DNA of 64,000 bases, from assembly GCF_000243335.1 (NCBI RefSeq), contig NZ_JH597773.1:1199989-1263988 (forward strand), in the 5' to 3' direction. The DNA comes from Leptonema illini DSM 21528. Lineage in GTDB: Bacteria; Spirochaetota; Leptospiria; Leptospirales; Leptonemataceae. A program made the position numbers and the translations under genes. This document shows, one piece after another, positions 10,094-18,158 of the stretch; within the stretch, counting starts at the first letter, position 1; each line of letters starts with the position of its first letter. The notes under the pieces were generated by a model. That model made no database searches. It was not told the origin of the DNA and was given only the letters and a program-made list of their open reading frames with translations.

Positions 10094-10291
10094 TCAAGGG
10101 GAAGCGAGCAGATCGGCCGGATATTCGGCCGCCGAATAAAGATCGGAGCTGAGCACGCCTGTGATTTGCTTTCTTCGAGACAGGAAACTCTGCCAGAGGG
10201 CAGGAGTATCATTTTTTGCAAGTGAGGTTGTCATCTTGATTCCCAGAAGCGTTCGTGACGGAAGATCGACGATGCGGGGTTGCTGTTTCAT
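10094..10291 (-). pseudogene. Truncated GyrI-like/effector-binding domain protein
   Basis: A 65-aa frame resembling only the first third of small GyrI-like (AraC effector-binding) proteins: PRIVDLPSRTLLGIKMTTSL, then LWQSFLSRRKQI and LYSAAEYP. Intact members run to about 150-160 aa and continue with a conserved beta-rich half; here the frame stops after ADLLASP and the following sequence in all frames does not resemble the missing part. The frame can be extended upstream to 10402 but the added residues do not look like the family. Probably a decayed remnant; a short functional protein cannot be excluded. Confidence 0.5.
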
Positions 10292-10420
10292 AGTAATCTG
10301 GCTCCTCGTGCTTAGAGTAAGTGTCATCGGATGACCGCCGATTCTGACGGATCCATAGAGGCTGTTCTCAGGAAAAACAAAAGCTCTGCTATGCTTTTTC
10401 AAAAAGCGACGGCGTTAATC

Positions 10421-12301
10421 TCACGTAAAAGGATTCATGCTCTGTAGCAGCTCTTTGCGCGTGAAAGAGATACGCTCTTTGTTGTATTCCACCTGTAGAT
10501 CTGCGTGCTTGGAAAGCGCATAGATGAGCCGCTGGATGGAGTTGCCAAAGAAGAGATTGGTCAGCGATCTCGGGCCTTCGACAAGCAGCGGTATCAGGTG
10601 CACGCGATCGGGCCGTCGCGAGCGAATGTAACGGGTAATGGCCGTGATCGTATCCTGTTCTGGCGGGACGGAAATGAATTTGAACCAATCGGGCAGATGC
10701 CGCGGAACGGATTCTTCGGCGTCGGTATGGAAATGTACGACAAGCGGAATACGTCCGCTTTTTGTATACTGTTTTAGAAAGTGGATCACGCCGGGATGAA
10801 ACTTCGATACAAGAACGATGTGTCGATCGTCGATCGGAAGATCAGAAAAGGCCGGATACCAGAGCCCGAGCTCAAGCGGAACAAGGCGCAGCTTCTCCTC
10901 CCACTTCTGGTAGAGGGATTCTGAAAACCTGAATACGAGATAATAAACGAGCATCAGAACGAGTATAAACCACGCACCCTCGAAGAACTTATTATACAGG
11001 ATGTTCCATAGCATCGCATGCATCACGATGAAGGCGATCCACGTTAGCAGCGAGAATCTGCCGGCTCGCACCTGCCGCGTAAGAAAACTGAAGATCGTGA
11101 TGTTCATGGCGAGCACGACGGCCAGGCCGTACATGCCTTCGATCTGATGCGAATCGGGAAAGAAGGTGAGAATGCCCAGGGAGAGGATGCCGAGTAACAC
11201 GACCGCTCTCGGGTTATACACGCCGTTATGTCCGTCGATGTTGAAAAGCGTCGACGTTTTCTTCCAGGCCATGTCGCCGAGTCCACGTGGAAAAAAACGG
11301 CTTCTTGAGGCTCGCAGAAGCTCCAGCGGAAAATCCGACTGCGCCGTCTGCGCGGCAAGAAGCAGAATCATTGCCGTGAGAAAACCGAAGGCGAGGGCGA
11401 GCTGTTCTCCGCCTAAATGAAGGGCGATCTGCAGAGGCACGGGAATATGCGAATCGTACGCTATGCCGAGGCCTATAAAGTTGATGATCTGCAGAATGTA
11501 CGTAACCGAGACGATTCCAAATAGTAAAGCCATCGAGATGCGAATGGCCTTGCCTTTATGATGCGGTATATTGATCGAGCTGTAACCGACCTCGACGCCG
11601 GTGATGATCGTCACGCCGTTCGCGATACCCATGGCAAGAACGGGAATAAGGGCATGCTCGATGTTGATGTCGCGCATCTCCCCCGTGATCGTCGGCGCCT
11701 CAAAGCCTTCGCGCAGAATCTCGAACACTCCAACGAGGTTGATGCCGAGGTTCGTCACATAGAAAAGAACGATGGGCCAGATCATGAAGCGCGAAAGGCT
11801 GCCCAGCCCCCACTTCTGAATAATAGATAGAAAGAGAACGAACCCGAAGGCGAATTGCAGGCGCTGTTCGACCGGTATAAGCGAGAGCGCCTCCACTCCG
11901 GCAATCACAGAGATGGCCTGCGTGGCGGGGAAGTCGGCCAGGAGCGAAGAGGTGCCAAGCTTGCCGATGTTCGCCATTAAACGCTTGAGGCGCGGATGAT
12001 GCCGGATCTTCAGCGACGTGAGATAGGCCGAGACGTAGGCGCCTCCGCCGAAGATGTCGTGCGTATGATGACGCACCATCAGATCGTAGACGAGCAGGGC
12101 GATGAGGTAGACGATCATGATCGTGCCCGCTCCGAGCAGCGTCGCCGTTATCCCCAGCTCATACGAAATGGGGAAGAGAACGATCGTAACGGCGATGAGC
12201 GCATCGGCGCCGTAGGCAAGCGATGAGCCGGGGTCGGTCAGAATCGTCGCGAAAATGAGTCGTATGTCGGCAAGCAGCGAGGGCCGTTTTTCAGGATCCA
12301 T
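10421..12301 (-). CDS. APC-superfamily amino acid/cation permease
   Basis: Large inner-membrane protein of 626 aa. About twelve hydrophobic helices occupy residues 30-450, with the APC-type first-helix pattern in DPGSSLAYGADALIA and a TGVEVGYSSINIP segment in mid-protein. The last 170 residues are soluble and alternate strands and helices, like the cytoplasmic regulatory tails of several APC transporters. The substrate is not evident. The start codon lies inside the end of the upstream 92-aa gene (11-bp overlap), so the two are probably co-translated. Confidence 0.8.
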   Translation of the reverse strand: MDPEKRPSLLADIRLIFATILTDPGSSLAYGADALIAVTIVLFPISYELGITATLLGAGTIMIVYLIALLVYDLMVRHHTHDIFGGGAYVSAYLTSLKIRHHPRLKRLMANIGKLGTSSLLADFPATQAISVIAGVEALSLIPVEQRLQFAFGFVLFLSIIQKWGLGSLSRFMIWPIVLFYVTNLGINLVGVFEILREGFEAPTITGEMRDINIEHALIPVLAMGIANGVTIITGVEVGYSSINIPHHKGKAIRISMALLFGIVSVTYILQIINFIGLGIAYDSHIPVPLQIALHLGGEQLALAFGFLTAMILLLAAQTAQSDFPLELLRASRSRFFPRGLGDMAWKKTSTLFNIDGHNGVYNPRAVVLLGILSLGILTFFPDSHQIEGMYGLAVVLAMNITIFSFLTRQVRAGRFSLLTWIAFIVMHAMLWNILYNKFFEGAWFILVLMLVYYLVFRFSESLYQKWEEKLRLVPLELGLWYPAFSDLPIDDRHIVLVSKFHPGVIHFLKQYTKSGRIPLVVHFHTDAEESVPRHLPDWFKFISVPPEQDTITAITRYIRSRRPDRVHLIPLLVEGPRSLTNLFFGNSIQRLIYALSKHADLQVEYNKERISFTRKELLQSMNPFT

Positions 12302-12569
12302 CAGAAATCCAGTTCCGCACCAGTCGGGCGACGCCGGCCGGATGCGTAACGACCATGTTTCTTGTGCTCTCTATAAGCTCCATCCTTTCCGCACGATTCA
12401 GAACAACAGGTCGGATTTCCTGACGCGGCGTTCTTTCGGCCGGAGTCGTCTTGCGAGCCGGTTGTTTGCGCGCCGGCTGAGGCACGTCATAGAGCGAGAC
12501 GGCAATGGCCATGACAAGCAGGGCCAGAAAGAGAAAAAGAAGCGATCCTATGACGGCAGCCGGGCTCAC
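12291..12569 (-). CDS. Small membrane protein with FliF-like C-terminal tail
   Basis: 92 aa: one N-terminal membrane helix (about residues 5-27), a Pro/Arg/Lys-rich linker, then a C-terminal amphipathic segment reading HPAGVARLVRNWISDG. That pattern closely matches the last residues of the flagellar MS-ring protein FliF (DPRVVALVIRQWMNND in Salmonella, from memory), the part that binds FliG. The rest of FliF is absent. The start is GTG at 12569 with a poor Shine-Dalgarno site, so the start is uncertain. It overlaps the permease gene by 11 bp. A role as an alternative FliG anchor is inference. Confidence 0.6.
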   Translation of the reverse strand: MSPAAVIGSLLFLFLALLVMAIAVSLYDVPQPARKQPARKTTPAERTPRQEIRPVVLNRAERMELIESTRNMVVTHPAGVARLVRNWISDGS

Positions 12570-12691
12570 CCTTTAGATATCGGGCAGATACGCCCTATCG
12601 GCAATACCGATCGGTGAAAAAGCGCCGCTCCGGCAGGCCATCGGAATTATAAATTGACCGCACCCGCCCGAATCAGAGATCGTTCTCTATT

Positions 12692-12982
12692 ATGAAGGAC
12701 GAAGAATTCCGAGAGCTGTGCCTGCTTGCCCGCCTTGATCCCGAGGATGAAAGCCTGAAGAATCTGAGAAAGGACTTCGACCGGATCGTCGAATACGTGC
12801 ATCATATCGGTAGCCTCGATACAAGCGCCGTCAGCGACGAATATGCCGCCGAAGATACGCGAAGCGTCGTGCGCACTGATACGTCGAAGCCGGCTCTGGA
12901 TGCGGCGAAGATCGCCGGTATCGCCCCTGACTGGGAATCCGGTCACTTTGTCGTTCCCGGCGTCATCGAATCTGAGGGCTGA
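12692..12982 (+). CDS. gatC: Asp-tRNA(Asn)/Glu-tRNA(Gln) amidotransferase subunit C
   Basis: 96 aa, normal for GatC. It shows the helical start with LCLLARLDPEDESLKNLRKDF, then IVEYVHHIGSLDTS, and the extended tail that wraps GatA (DTSKPALDAAKIAGIAPDWESGHFVVPGVIE, in pieces). GatC stabilises the GatCAB complex that converts mischarged Glu-tRNA(Gln) or Asp-tRNA(Asn). gatA follows about 107 bp downstream; gatB is not in the window. Confidence 0.95.
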   Translation: MKDEEFRELCLLARLDPEDESLKNLRKDFDRIVEYVHHIGSLDTSAVSDEYAAEDTRSVVRTDTSKPALDAAKIAGIAPDWESGHFVVPGVIESEG

Positions 12983-13089
12983 GCCCTGTGGTAACTGTCG
13001 CCATTCCCTGAAGCCATACTATGAAGCCTGTCGGCTGAATCTCAAGTCATGACAGCACGAAAAGACTAACCCGAAGAACGGTATAACTG

Positions 13090-14547
13090 ATGAATCGCTA
13101 TCAACCCAAAGGAACTCTCGGACGCAGCGCCGTCGAACATCTCGAATCTCTGAAAAAGGGAGAATACACGGCCGAGGAACTTGCAAAGCAGGCTCTCGCA
13201 CATGCGAAGTCGGTCGAATCGCTGCATATCTTTCTCTCTCTCGACGAAGAGCGCATCCTCAAGCAGGCAAAAGAGAGCGATGCACGACGCAAGGCGGGAA
13301 AGGCCGGCCCTCTTGAAGGCATCCCCGTCTCGATTAAAGATAACATCTGCGAAGACGGCGAACAGGTAACGTGCGCCTCGAAATTCCTTGAGAACTACCG
13401 TTCGCCGTATTCGGCCACCGTTATACATAAGCTGAAAGAGGCAGGCGCCGTTCTTTTCGGACGCACGAATCTCGATGAATTCGCCATGGGTTCTTCGACC
13501 GAGAACTCCGCCTTTGGCGTTACCCGCAATCCGCACGATCCGGAGCGCGTTCCGGGCGGATCGTCGGGCGGCTCGGCGGCCTCTGTCGCTGCCGGCGTCG
13601 TTCCGCTGTCGCTTGGTTCTGATACGGGTGGTTCGATCCGCCAGCCTGCCGCCTTCTGCGGCATCTACGGTCTCAAACCGACTTATGGTCGCGTTTCGCG
13701 TTATGGCCTTGTGGCGTTCGCCTCGTCGCTGGACCAGATCGGTCCTTTCGCGCGGACGGCCGACGATACGGCGCTGCTTATGTCCGTTCTGAACGGGCAT
13801 GACGTCGCCGATTCGACCTCGCATCCGCTGAGTAACGAGCAGCCCGTCGCAGCAGCGCCGAAGGCCTTCACTGCAGCCGAGTGGAAGAAGCTGAAGATCG
13901 GCGTTCAGATCCCCGATGCGGGCGAAGAGGGCTTTGACGCCGACGTCGTGAAGGCCTGCGCGAAACTTGCCGACGAGCTGAAGTCTCGCGGAGCGACGAT
14001 CGTTCCGATTAAGAGCAAGCTCTGGGAATATTCGATTCCAATTTACTACATTCTCGCCACCGCCGAGGCATCGAGTAACCTCGCCCGCTTTGACGGCATC
14101 CGCTATGGCGTTCGCGCAAAAGAGGCGAAGAACCTCATCGATCTCTATGTGCGCTCGCGCACCGAGGGCTTTGGTCCGGAGGTGAAGCGACGCATCCTTC
14201 TTGGCACCTACGTTCTTTCGTCGGGCTATTATGACGCCTATTATCATCAGGCCGAGAAGGCCCGCAAGATGATCCGCGACGAATACCGTCAGTTCTTCTC
14301 GGGCGTCGATCTGATACTGCAGCCGACATCGCCGTCCACCGCCTTCAAGATCGGCGAGAAGGCCGATAATCCGATCGCCATGTATAAAAGCGACCTGCTG
14401 ACCATCGCCGTTAACCTGGGCGGAGTTCCGTCGCTGAACATCCCCTACGGCGAAGATGCGGCCGGTCTGCCCATCGGCATGCAGGTGACGGGCAAGCACT
14501 TCGAAGAAGATCAGATCCTGCGCTTTGCAAAAAGCCTGGAGGCGTAA
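13090..14547 (+). CDS. gatA: Asp-tRNA(Asn)/Glu-tRNA(Gln) amidotransferase subunit A
   Basis: Amidase-signature enzyme of 485 aa that frees ammonia from glutamine for transamidation. The Ser-cisSer-Lys triad is visible: Lys83 in PVSIKDNI, the Gly/Ser-rich GGSSGGSAAS, and the nucleophile region GSDTGGSIRQPA. Conserved GLKPTYGRVSRYGL follows. Length and order (gatC then gatA) match other bacteria. A long antisense frame covers the same DNA but is a by-product of codon bias. Confidence 0.98.
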   Translation: MNRYQPKGTLGRSAVEHLESLKKGEYTAEELAKQALAHAKSVESLHIFLSLDEERILKQAKESDARRKAGKAGPLEGIPVSIKDNICEDGEQVTCASKFLENYRSPYSATVIHKLKEAGAVLFGRTNLDEFAMGSSTENSAFGVTRNPHDPERVPGGSSGGSAASVAAGVVPLSLGSDTGGSIRQPAAFCGIYGLKPTYGRVSRYGLVAFASSLDQIGPFARTADDTALLMSVLNGHDVADSTSHPLSNEQPVAAAPKAFTAAEWKKLKIGVQIPDAGEEGFDADVVKACAKLADELKSRGATIVPIKSKLWEYSIPIYYILATAEASSNLARFDGIRYGVRAKEAKNLIDLYVRSRTEGFGPEVKRRILLGTYVLSSGYYDAYYHQAEKARKMIRDEYRQFFSGVDLILQPTSPSTAFKIGEKADNPIAMYKSDLLTIAVNLGGVPSLNIPYGEDAAGLPIGMQVTGKHFEEDQILRFAKSLEA

Positions 14548-14561
14548 GAGCGAATCCACGA

Positions 14562-14585
14562 GCCGCAGCGGGCAGCAGCTGCGGC
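14562..14585 (+). terminator. Hairpin downstream of gatA
   Basis: Perfect 8-bp inverted repeat GCCGCAGC/GCTGCGGC with an 8-nt loop, 14 bp after the gatA stop codon. It lacks an immediate T-run, so it may be a weak terminator or an mRNA-end hairpin. Confidence 0.4.
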
Positions 14586-14648
14586 GAGCTGCGGAAATGG
14601 GCTGTTTGTAAGGTTACATTTTCCCTAAGCTGCCAGTGAGAGGTTGGG

Positions 14649-14703
14649 CGACATAATAATCTTATTGGGACAAAAATTATGTGAAGATAGTTTTATTATG
14701 TCC
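14649..14703. mobile_element. MITE-like solo element built from the IS5-type ends
   Basis: A 55-bp segment with exact 10-bp terminal inverted repeats GACATAATAA/TTATTATGTC. Its left part (GCGACATAATAATCTTATTG) matches the left end of the insertion sequence at 27964, and its right part (ATTATGTGAAGATAG...TTATTATGTC) matches the right end near 29131-29160. It therefore looks like the two ends of the same IS family joined without a transposase gene. It lies between gatA and the TetR gene and holds no gene. Confidence 0.65.
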
Positions 14704-14829
14704 TTACTTCTTGCGACCGGTCATTCCGTTGGTATTCGCTGTTCTGCACTATTAACACCGGATCTGTTTCCGCTGATTCTCCGCATCCCCCTTCCATGCC
14801 ATTCCAGCGAGAGCTCAGAATTCTGCTTG

Positions 14830-14852
14830 TTAAAATAACGGTGTTATTTTAA
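14830..14852. promoter_or_regulatory. Palindromic operator upstream of the TetR gene
   Basis: Perfect inverted repeat TTAAAATAAC-GGT-GTTATTTTAA, 10-bp arms with a 3-bp centre, ending 12 bp before the TetR start codon. Position and symmetry fit a TetR-dimer binding site for autoregulation. The arms are AT-rich, so the same DNA may overlap the promoter. Confidence 0.7.
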
Positions 14853-14864
14853 TGCTCTTCGTGT

Positions 14865-15521
14865 ATGGCCCGCAAGGCAAAAACCGAAGAGCAGGTCGCC
14901 GATTTTCGAGGCAGAATCCTCGAAGCGGCCCTCGGTCTGATCGAGGCGGACGGCCTGAAGGGACTGACGATGCGTCGCCTTGCCGCCCGGCTTGATGTGA
15001 CGGCGACGACGATCTATAACTACTTTCGAAATCGAGACGAGCTCTATTATGCCGTGCGCGCCAGCGGATTTGAGCGCCTGCATGAACGATTGAACGCAGC
15101 TATCGCCCGAAAAAAATCCCCTGCAGATCGCCTGAAGGCTTTGATCACTGCCTACGTGCGATTCGGTTTTGAGAATGCCGAATACTTTGACCTGATGTTC
15201 GTGAATCGGAGCGTTCCAAAATACAGAGATATGGTCGGAACGGAGTTTGAATCCGTTGCCCTTGTCGATCTCGAGTCGGGCCTGAGGGTGTTCGGCCTGG
15301 TCGCATCGGTCATCGGCGAATACCGGGCTCTTCCCACCCCGCGTATTCGTTACCTGACCGAGCGTTTCTGGTGCGAAACGACAGGCCTTGTCGCTCTCAT
15401 AAACTCTCAGCTTCTGCACGAGGTCGAATCGAACGTTCAGAAGTTTTGCGCGCAGATGATCGACGACATGCACAGCGGCATGCTGCACTCCCTTGATCGT
15501 TATCCAATTGATAAAAAATAA
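14865..15521 (+). CDS. TetR family transcriptional regulator
   Basis: 218 aa. Residues about 12-62 form a typical TetR helix-turn-helix: ILEAALGLIEADGLKGLTMR then LAARLDVTATTIYNYFRNRDEL. The C-terminal helical domain, which binds the ligand, is not recognisable to substrate. A perfect palindrome sits directly upstream. Two genes follow in the same direction (a CxxCH/beta-propeller protein and an SDR), so it probably represses this three-gene unit. Confidence 0.93.
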   Translation: MARKAKTEEQVADFRGRILEAALGLIEADGLKGLTMRRLAARLDVTATTIYNYFRNRDELYYAVRASGFERLHERLNAAIARKKSPADRLKALITAYVRFGFENAEYFDLMFVNRSVPKYRDMVGTEFESVALVDLESGLRVFGLVASVIGEYRALPTPRIRYLTERFWCETTGLVALINSQLLHEVESNVQKFCAQMIDDMHSGMLHSLDRYPIDKK

Positions 15522-15563
15522 TGGAAGTCATGTTTAAAATGGCTTCAAAGAAGAGGTTCACAG

Positions 15564-17339
15564 ATGAAAAACAGAATAAAGGCCTTAGCGTTCCTCGTTT
15601 TGATCGCTTCGGTCACAGCTCTTGAGGCGCGCACCATAACGGGTAGCGTGAAAAGCGATAAAGGCACTGCCATCGCCGGAGCAACCGTAACCATCACCAA
15701 TGCTGATGGTTACAGCGAATCCGTCTATACGGACGCTTCGGGTAACTTCCGTCTGCAGTCGGTGATCGAGGGCAGGGCGACGATGCGGGCGCGGGCCTAC
15801 GGATTCGCCGATGCCGTTGCGAATGCCGCTCCTGCCGTGCATTTTCGCATGCAGCATCATGCAAGCGAGGCGCTGTACTCGCAGGATCTGCCGGCAAGCG
15901 CTCACGTTGTGACGCTGCAGTGGGATGACGAAAAGATGCAGAAGGATTTCGTCAGCCAGTGCCAGTTCTGTCATCAGATCGGCAATGCGACGACCCGTCG
16001 TGCTCGCGATGAAGATACCTGGGAGTCAGTCATCACACGCATGCAGGGCTACGGCTCCGTGTTAACGTGGGAGAACGAGCGCGTCTTTCGCAAGGTGCTT
16101 GCCTCTTCGTTTCGCGAAGAGCCCGTGAAGACCGTGCTGACACCCGACGTATCGCCTCAGCTCTCAAAGGCAAGCGTGCGCGAATGGTCGTTCGGCGACG
16201 GATCTTCGTACGTACACGACATCGAGCTCGGCCGTGACGGATTGATCTATGGGGTAGACATGGGCTCGGATCGTCTATGGATTCTGAATCCGAAAACGAA
16301 TCAGATTGACTTCAAACAGATGCCTCCGAACGATCTTCCGCTTGGCGGACTCTTTTCCGGCGGTGTGGCTCCGCTCGGTACGTTTGCCGCCTATCACGGT
16401 CCGCACAGCATCGTCGAAGGTCCCGACGGTAAGATGTATATGACATGCTCGCTTTCGGCTGAGATCTGCATCTACGATCCGTCCACCGAGCAGTTCGAAT
16501 TTCTGCCGACGGGCGGCGATACGATTTATCCGCATACGCTGCGTTTCGACAAGAAGGGCATTCTCTGGTTCACGTTCGCCCTTTCCAATCAGATCGGACG
16601 ACTGGACCCGCAGACGAAAGAGATGAAGATCATCGATCTTCCGTCGAACGGCTTCTGGCGGTGGCTCTCTGACGCCATGCTTCCGACCATTCTCAAGGTT
16701 TCGAGCTGGTTCGGGAAAAGAGACCTCTATATAACGCTTTCGCATCACAAAACAAGCGGCGAGGGGCATAACGTTCTCAATCTGCCCTATGGCATCGATA
16801 TCGATCCCGTCGACGGCTCGATCTGGTATTCGAAGCTCTATGCAGGCATCATCGGAAGGGTCGATGCCGATACGCTTGCGGTCGAAGAGTTTGAGTCTGC
16901 TCGTCGGGGGCCGCGCAGATTGCGCTTTGATCAAAAAGGGGTGCTCTGGATTCCTTCGTTTGAGGAGGGTTATCTGATGACCTTTAATACGAAAGAACGC
17001 AAATTCGAGAAAGAGTATCGCCTGCCGACGCTCGCACCCGACCAGTATGAGACTCCGTATGCTCTGAACGTCCATCCGAAAACCGGCGAGATCTGGATCA
17101 CGGCGAATCTGTCGGATCGCTGGTTCCGCTTTGATCCACAGAGCGAGAGTTTTGTGAGTTATCCGAGCCCGACGCGGGTGGCCTTCATGCGCGACTTTAT
17201 CTTTCTGCCTGACGGGCAGGCCTGTACGTCCAACTCCAACCTGCCTGCGGCCTCGATAGAAGGGGGACGTCCGAAAATCGTATGTATCGATGCCGGAGTT
17301 GACCAGGGCATACCGGCAGGTATTCAGGCGGGAAAATAA
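15564..17339 (+). CDS. Exported CarboxypepD_reg / CxxCH / beta-propeller protein (Vgb lyase-like)
   Basis: 591 aa with a signal peptide (residues 1-22, ending ALEA). Residues about 24-95 form a carboxypeptidase-regulatory-like Ig fold (ITGSVKSDKGTAIAGATVTI). A single haem-type motif CQFCH follows (C133, C136, H137). The remaining 400 residues are repeated beta-propeller blades of the virginiamycin B lyase/SMP-30 type, e.g. EGPDGKMYMTCS, DKKGILWFTF and DPVDGSIWYSKL. It acts in the periplasm or outside. Whether it is a lyase, lactonase or redox enzyme cannot be told. Shine-Dalgarno AGAGG precedes the start; the SDR gene follows with a one-base gap. Confidence 0.8.
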   Translation: MKNRIKALAFLVLIASVTALEARTITGSVKSDKGTAIAGATVTITNADGYSESVYTDASGNFRLQSVIEGRATMRARAYGFADAVANAAPAVHFRMQHHASEALYSQDLPASAHVVTLQWDDEKMQKDFVSQCQFCHQIGNATTRRARDEDTWESVITRMQGYGSVLTWENERVFRKVLASSFREEPVKTVLTPDVSPQLSKASVREWSFGDGSSYVHDIELGRDGLIYGVDMGSDRLWILNPKTNQIDFKQMPPNDLPLGGLFSGGVAPLGTFAAYHGPHSIVEGPDGKMYMTCSLSAEICIYDPSTEQFEFLPTGGDTIYPHTLRFDKKGILWFTFALSNQIGRLDPQTKEMKIIDLPSNGFWRWLSDAMLPTILKVSSWFGKRDLYITLSHHKTSGEGHNVLNLPYGIDIDPVDGSIWYSKLYAGIIGRVDADTLAVEEFESARRGPRRLRFDQKGVLWIPSFEEGYLMTFNTKERKFEKEYRLPTLAPDQYETPYALNVHPKTGEIWITANLSDRWFRFDPQSESFVSYPSPTRVAFMRDFIFLPDGQACTSNSNLPAASIEGGRPKIVCIDAGVDQGIPAGIQAGK

Positions 17340-17340
17340 T

Positions 17341-18138
17341 ATGAAATTTGAGAATAAAGACATCTTCATCGCAGGCGGAGGCTCGGGCATCGGGCTTGCG
17401 CTTGCCGGCCGCTTCCTCGCGAAAGGATCGCGGGTAACCGTTTTCGATCGAACGCTTGATCAGACGAGACTGCAGCCTCTTCTCGATCGAGCCGGCGACC
17501 GACTGCGCACCGTGAAGCTTGACGTCACCGATGAGAAGCGCGTCGTTTCGGAGTTCAAGAAGCAGGCGGGACGATCGTCCCCCGATCTCATCGTGAACAG
17601 CGTCGGCGTGGTCAGCGCCGTCGACTTCATGAATCTGGGGCTTGAGGAGTTTGATCGCGTCGTTCGCGTGAATCTCTATGGATCGCGCAACGTAGCTCGT
17701 GCAGCGGGCACGATCTTACAGCCGGGAAGCCGTCTCGCCCTTGTCGCCTCGCTTGCCGGTATTGTCGGCAGCTACGGTTATGCGGCCTACGCCTCGTCGA
17801 AGTTCGCCGTCGTCGGGCTTGCTCAGGTGTTGCGAATGGAATGGAAGCCCCGGGGGATCGGCGTTTCGGTCATCTGTCCGCCTGAGGTCGAGACGCCGAT
17901 GGTCGACTACGAGCGCAGCATTCGGCCGGCCGTCGTCGGCGCCTTGAAGGCATTTGCGGGAACGTTAACCGTTGACGAGGCCGTCACGGGAATCATGAGC
18001 GGACTGGAGCGCGAGAAGTTCTTGATTATTCCGGGGTTTCGCGCGAAGTTCACGCATCTGCTATCGTCGTATCTTGCCGATTCGCTTCAGCATAGAATCG
18101 CCGACGGCATCGTAAAGAAGGCGCTTCAGGGCCGATAA
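17341..18138 (+). CDS. Short-chain dehydrogenase/reductase
   Basis: 265 aa, classical SDR. NAD(P)-binding GGGSGIGLALAG near residues 10-21, the NSVGVVS equivalent of NNAG near 85, catalytic Ser in LVASLAGIVGS and YAAYASSKFA with Tyr and Lys. The start at 17341 directly follows the stop of the upstream gene, pointing to one transcript and linked function. The substrate is unknown. Confidence 0.93.
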   Translation: MKFENKDIFIAGGGSGIGLALAGRFLAKGSRVTVFDRTLDQTRLQPLLDRAGDRLRTVKLDVTDEKRVVSEFKKQAGRSSPDLIVNSVGVVSAVDFMNLGLEEFDRVVRVNLYGSRNVARAAGTILQPGSRLALVASLAGIVGSYGYAAYASSKFAVVGLAQVLRMEWKPRGIGVSVICPPEVETPMVDYERSIRPAVVGALKAFAGTLTVDEAVTGIMSGLEREKFLIIPGFRAKFTHLLSSYLADSLQHRIADGIVKKALQGR

Positions 18139-18158
18139 AGGATAGAAGTTCGAGGCCG

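Noticed and set aside
13066-14559. 497-aa open frame antisense to gatA
   Set aside because: GatA is complete with all catalytic motifs; the antisense frame has no recognisable domain and is explained by codon bias.
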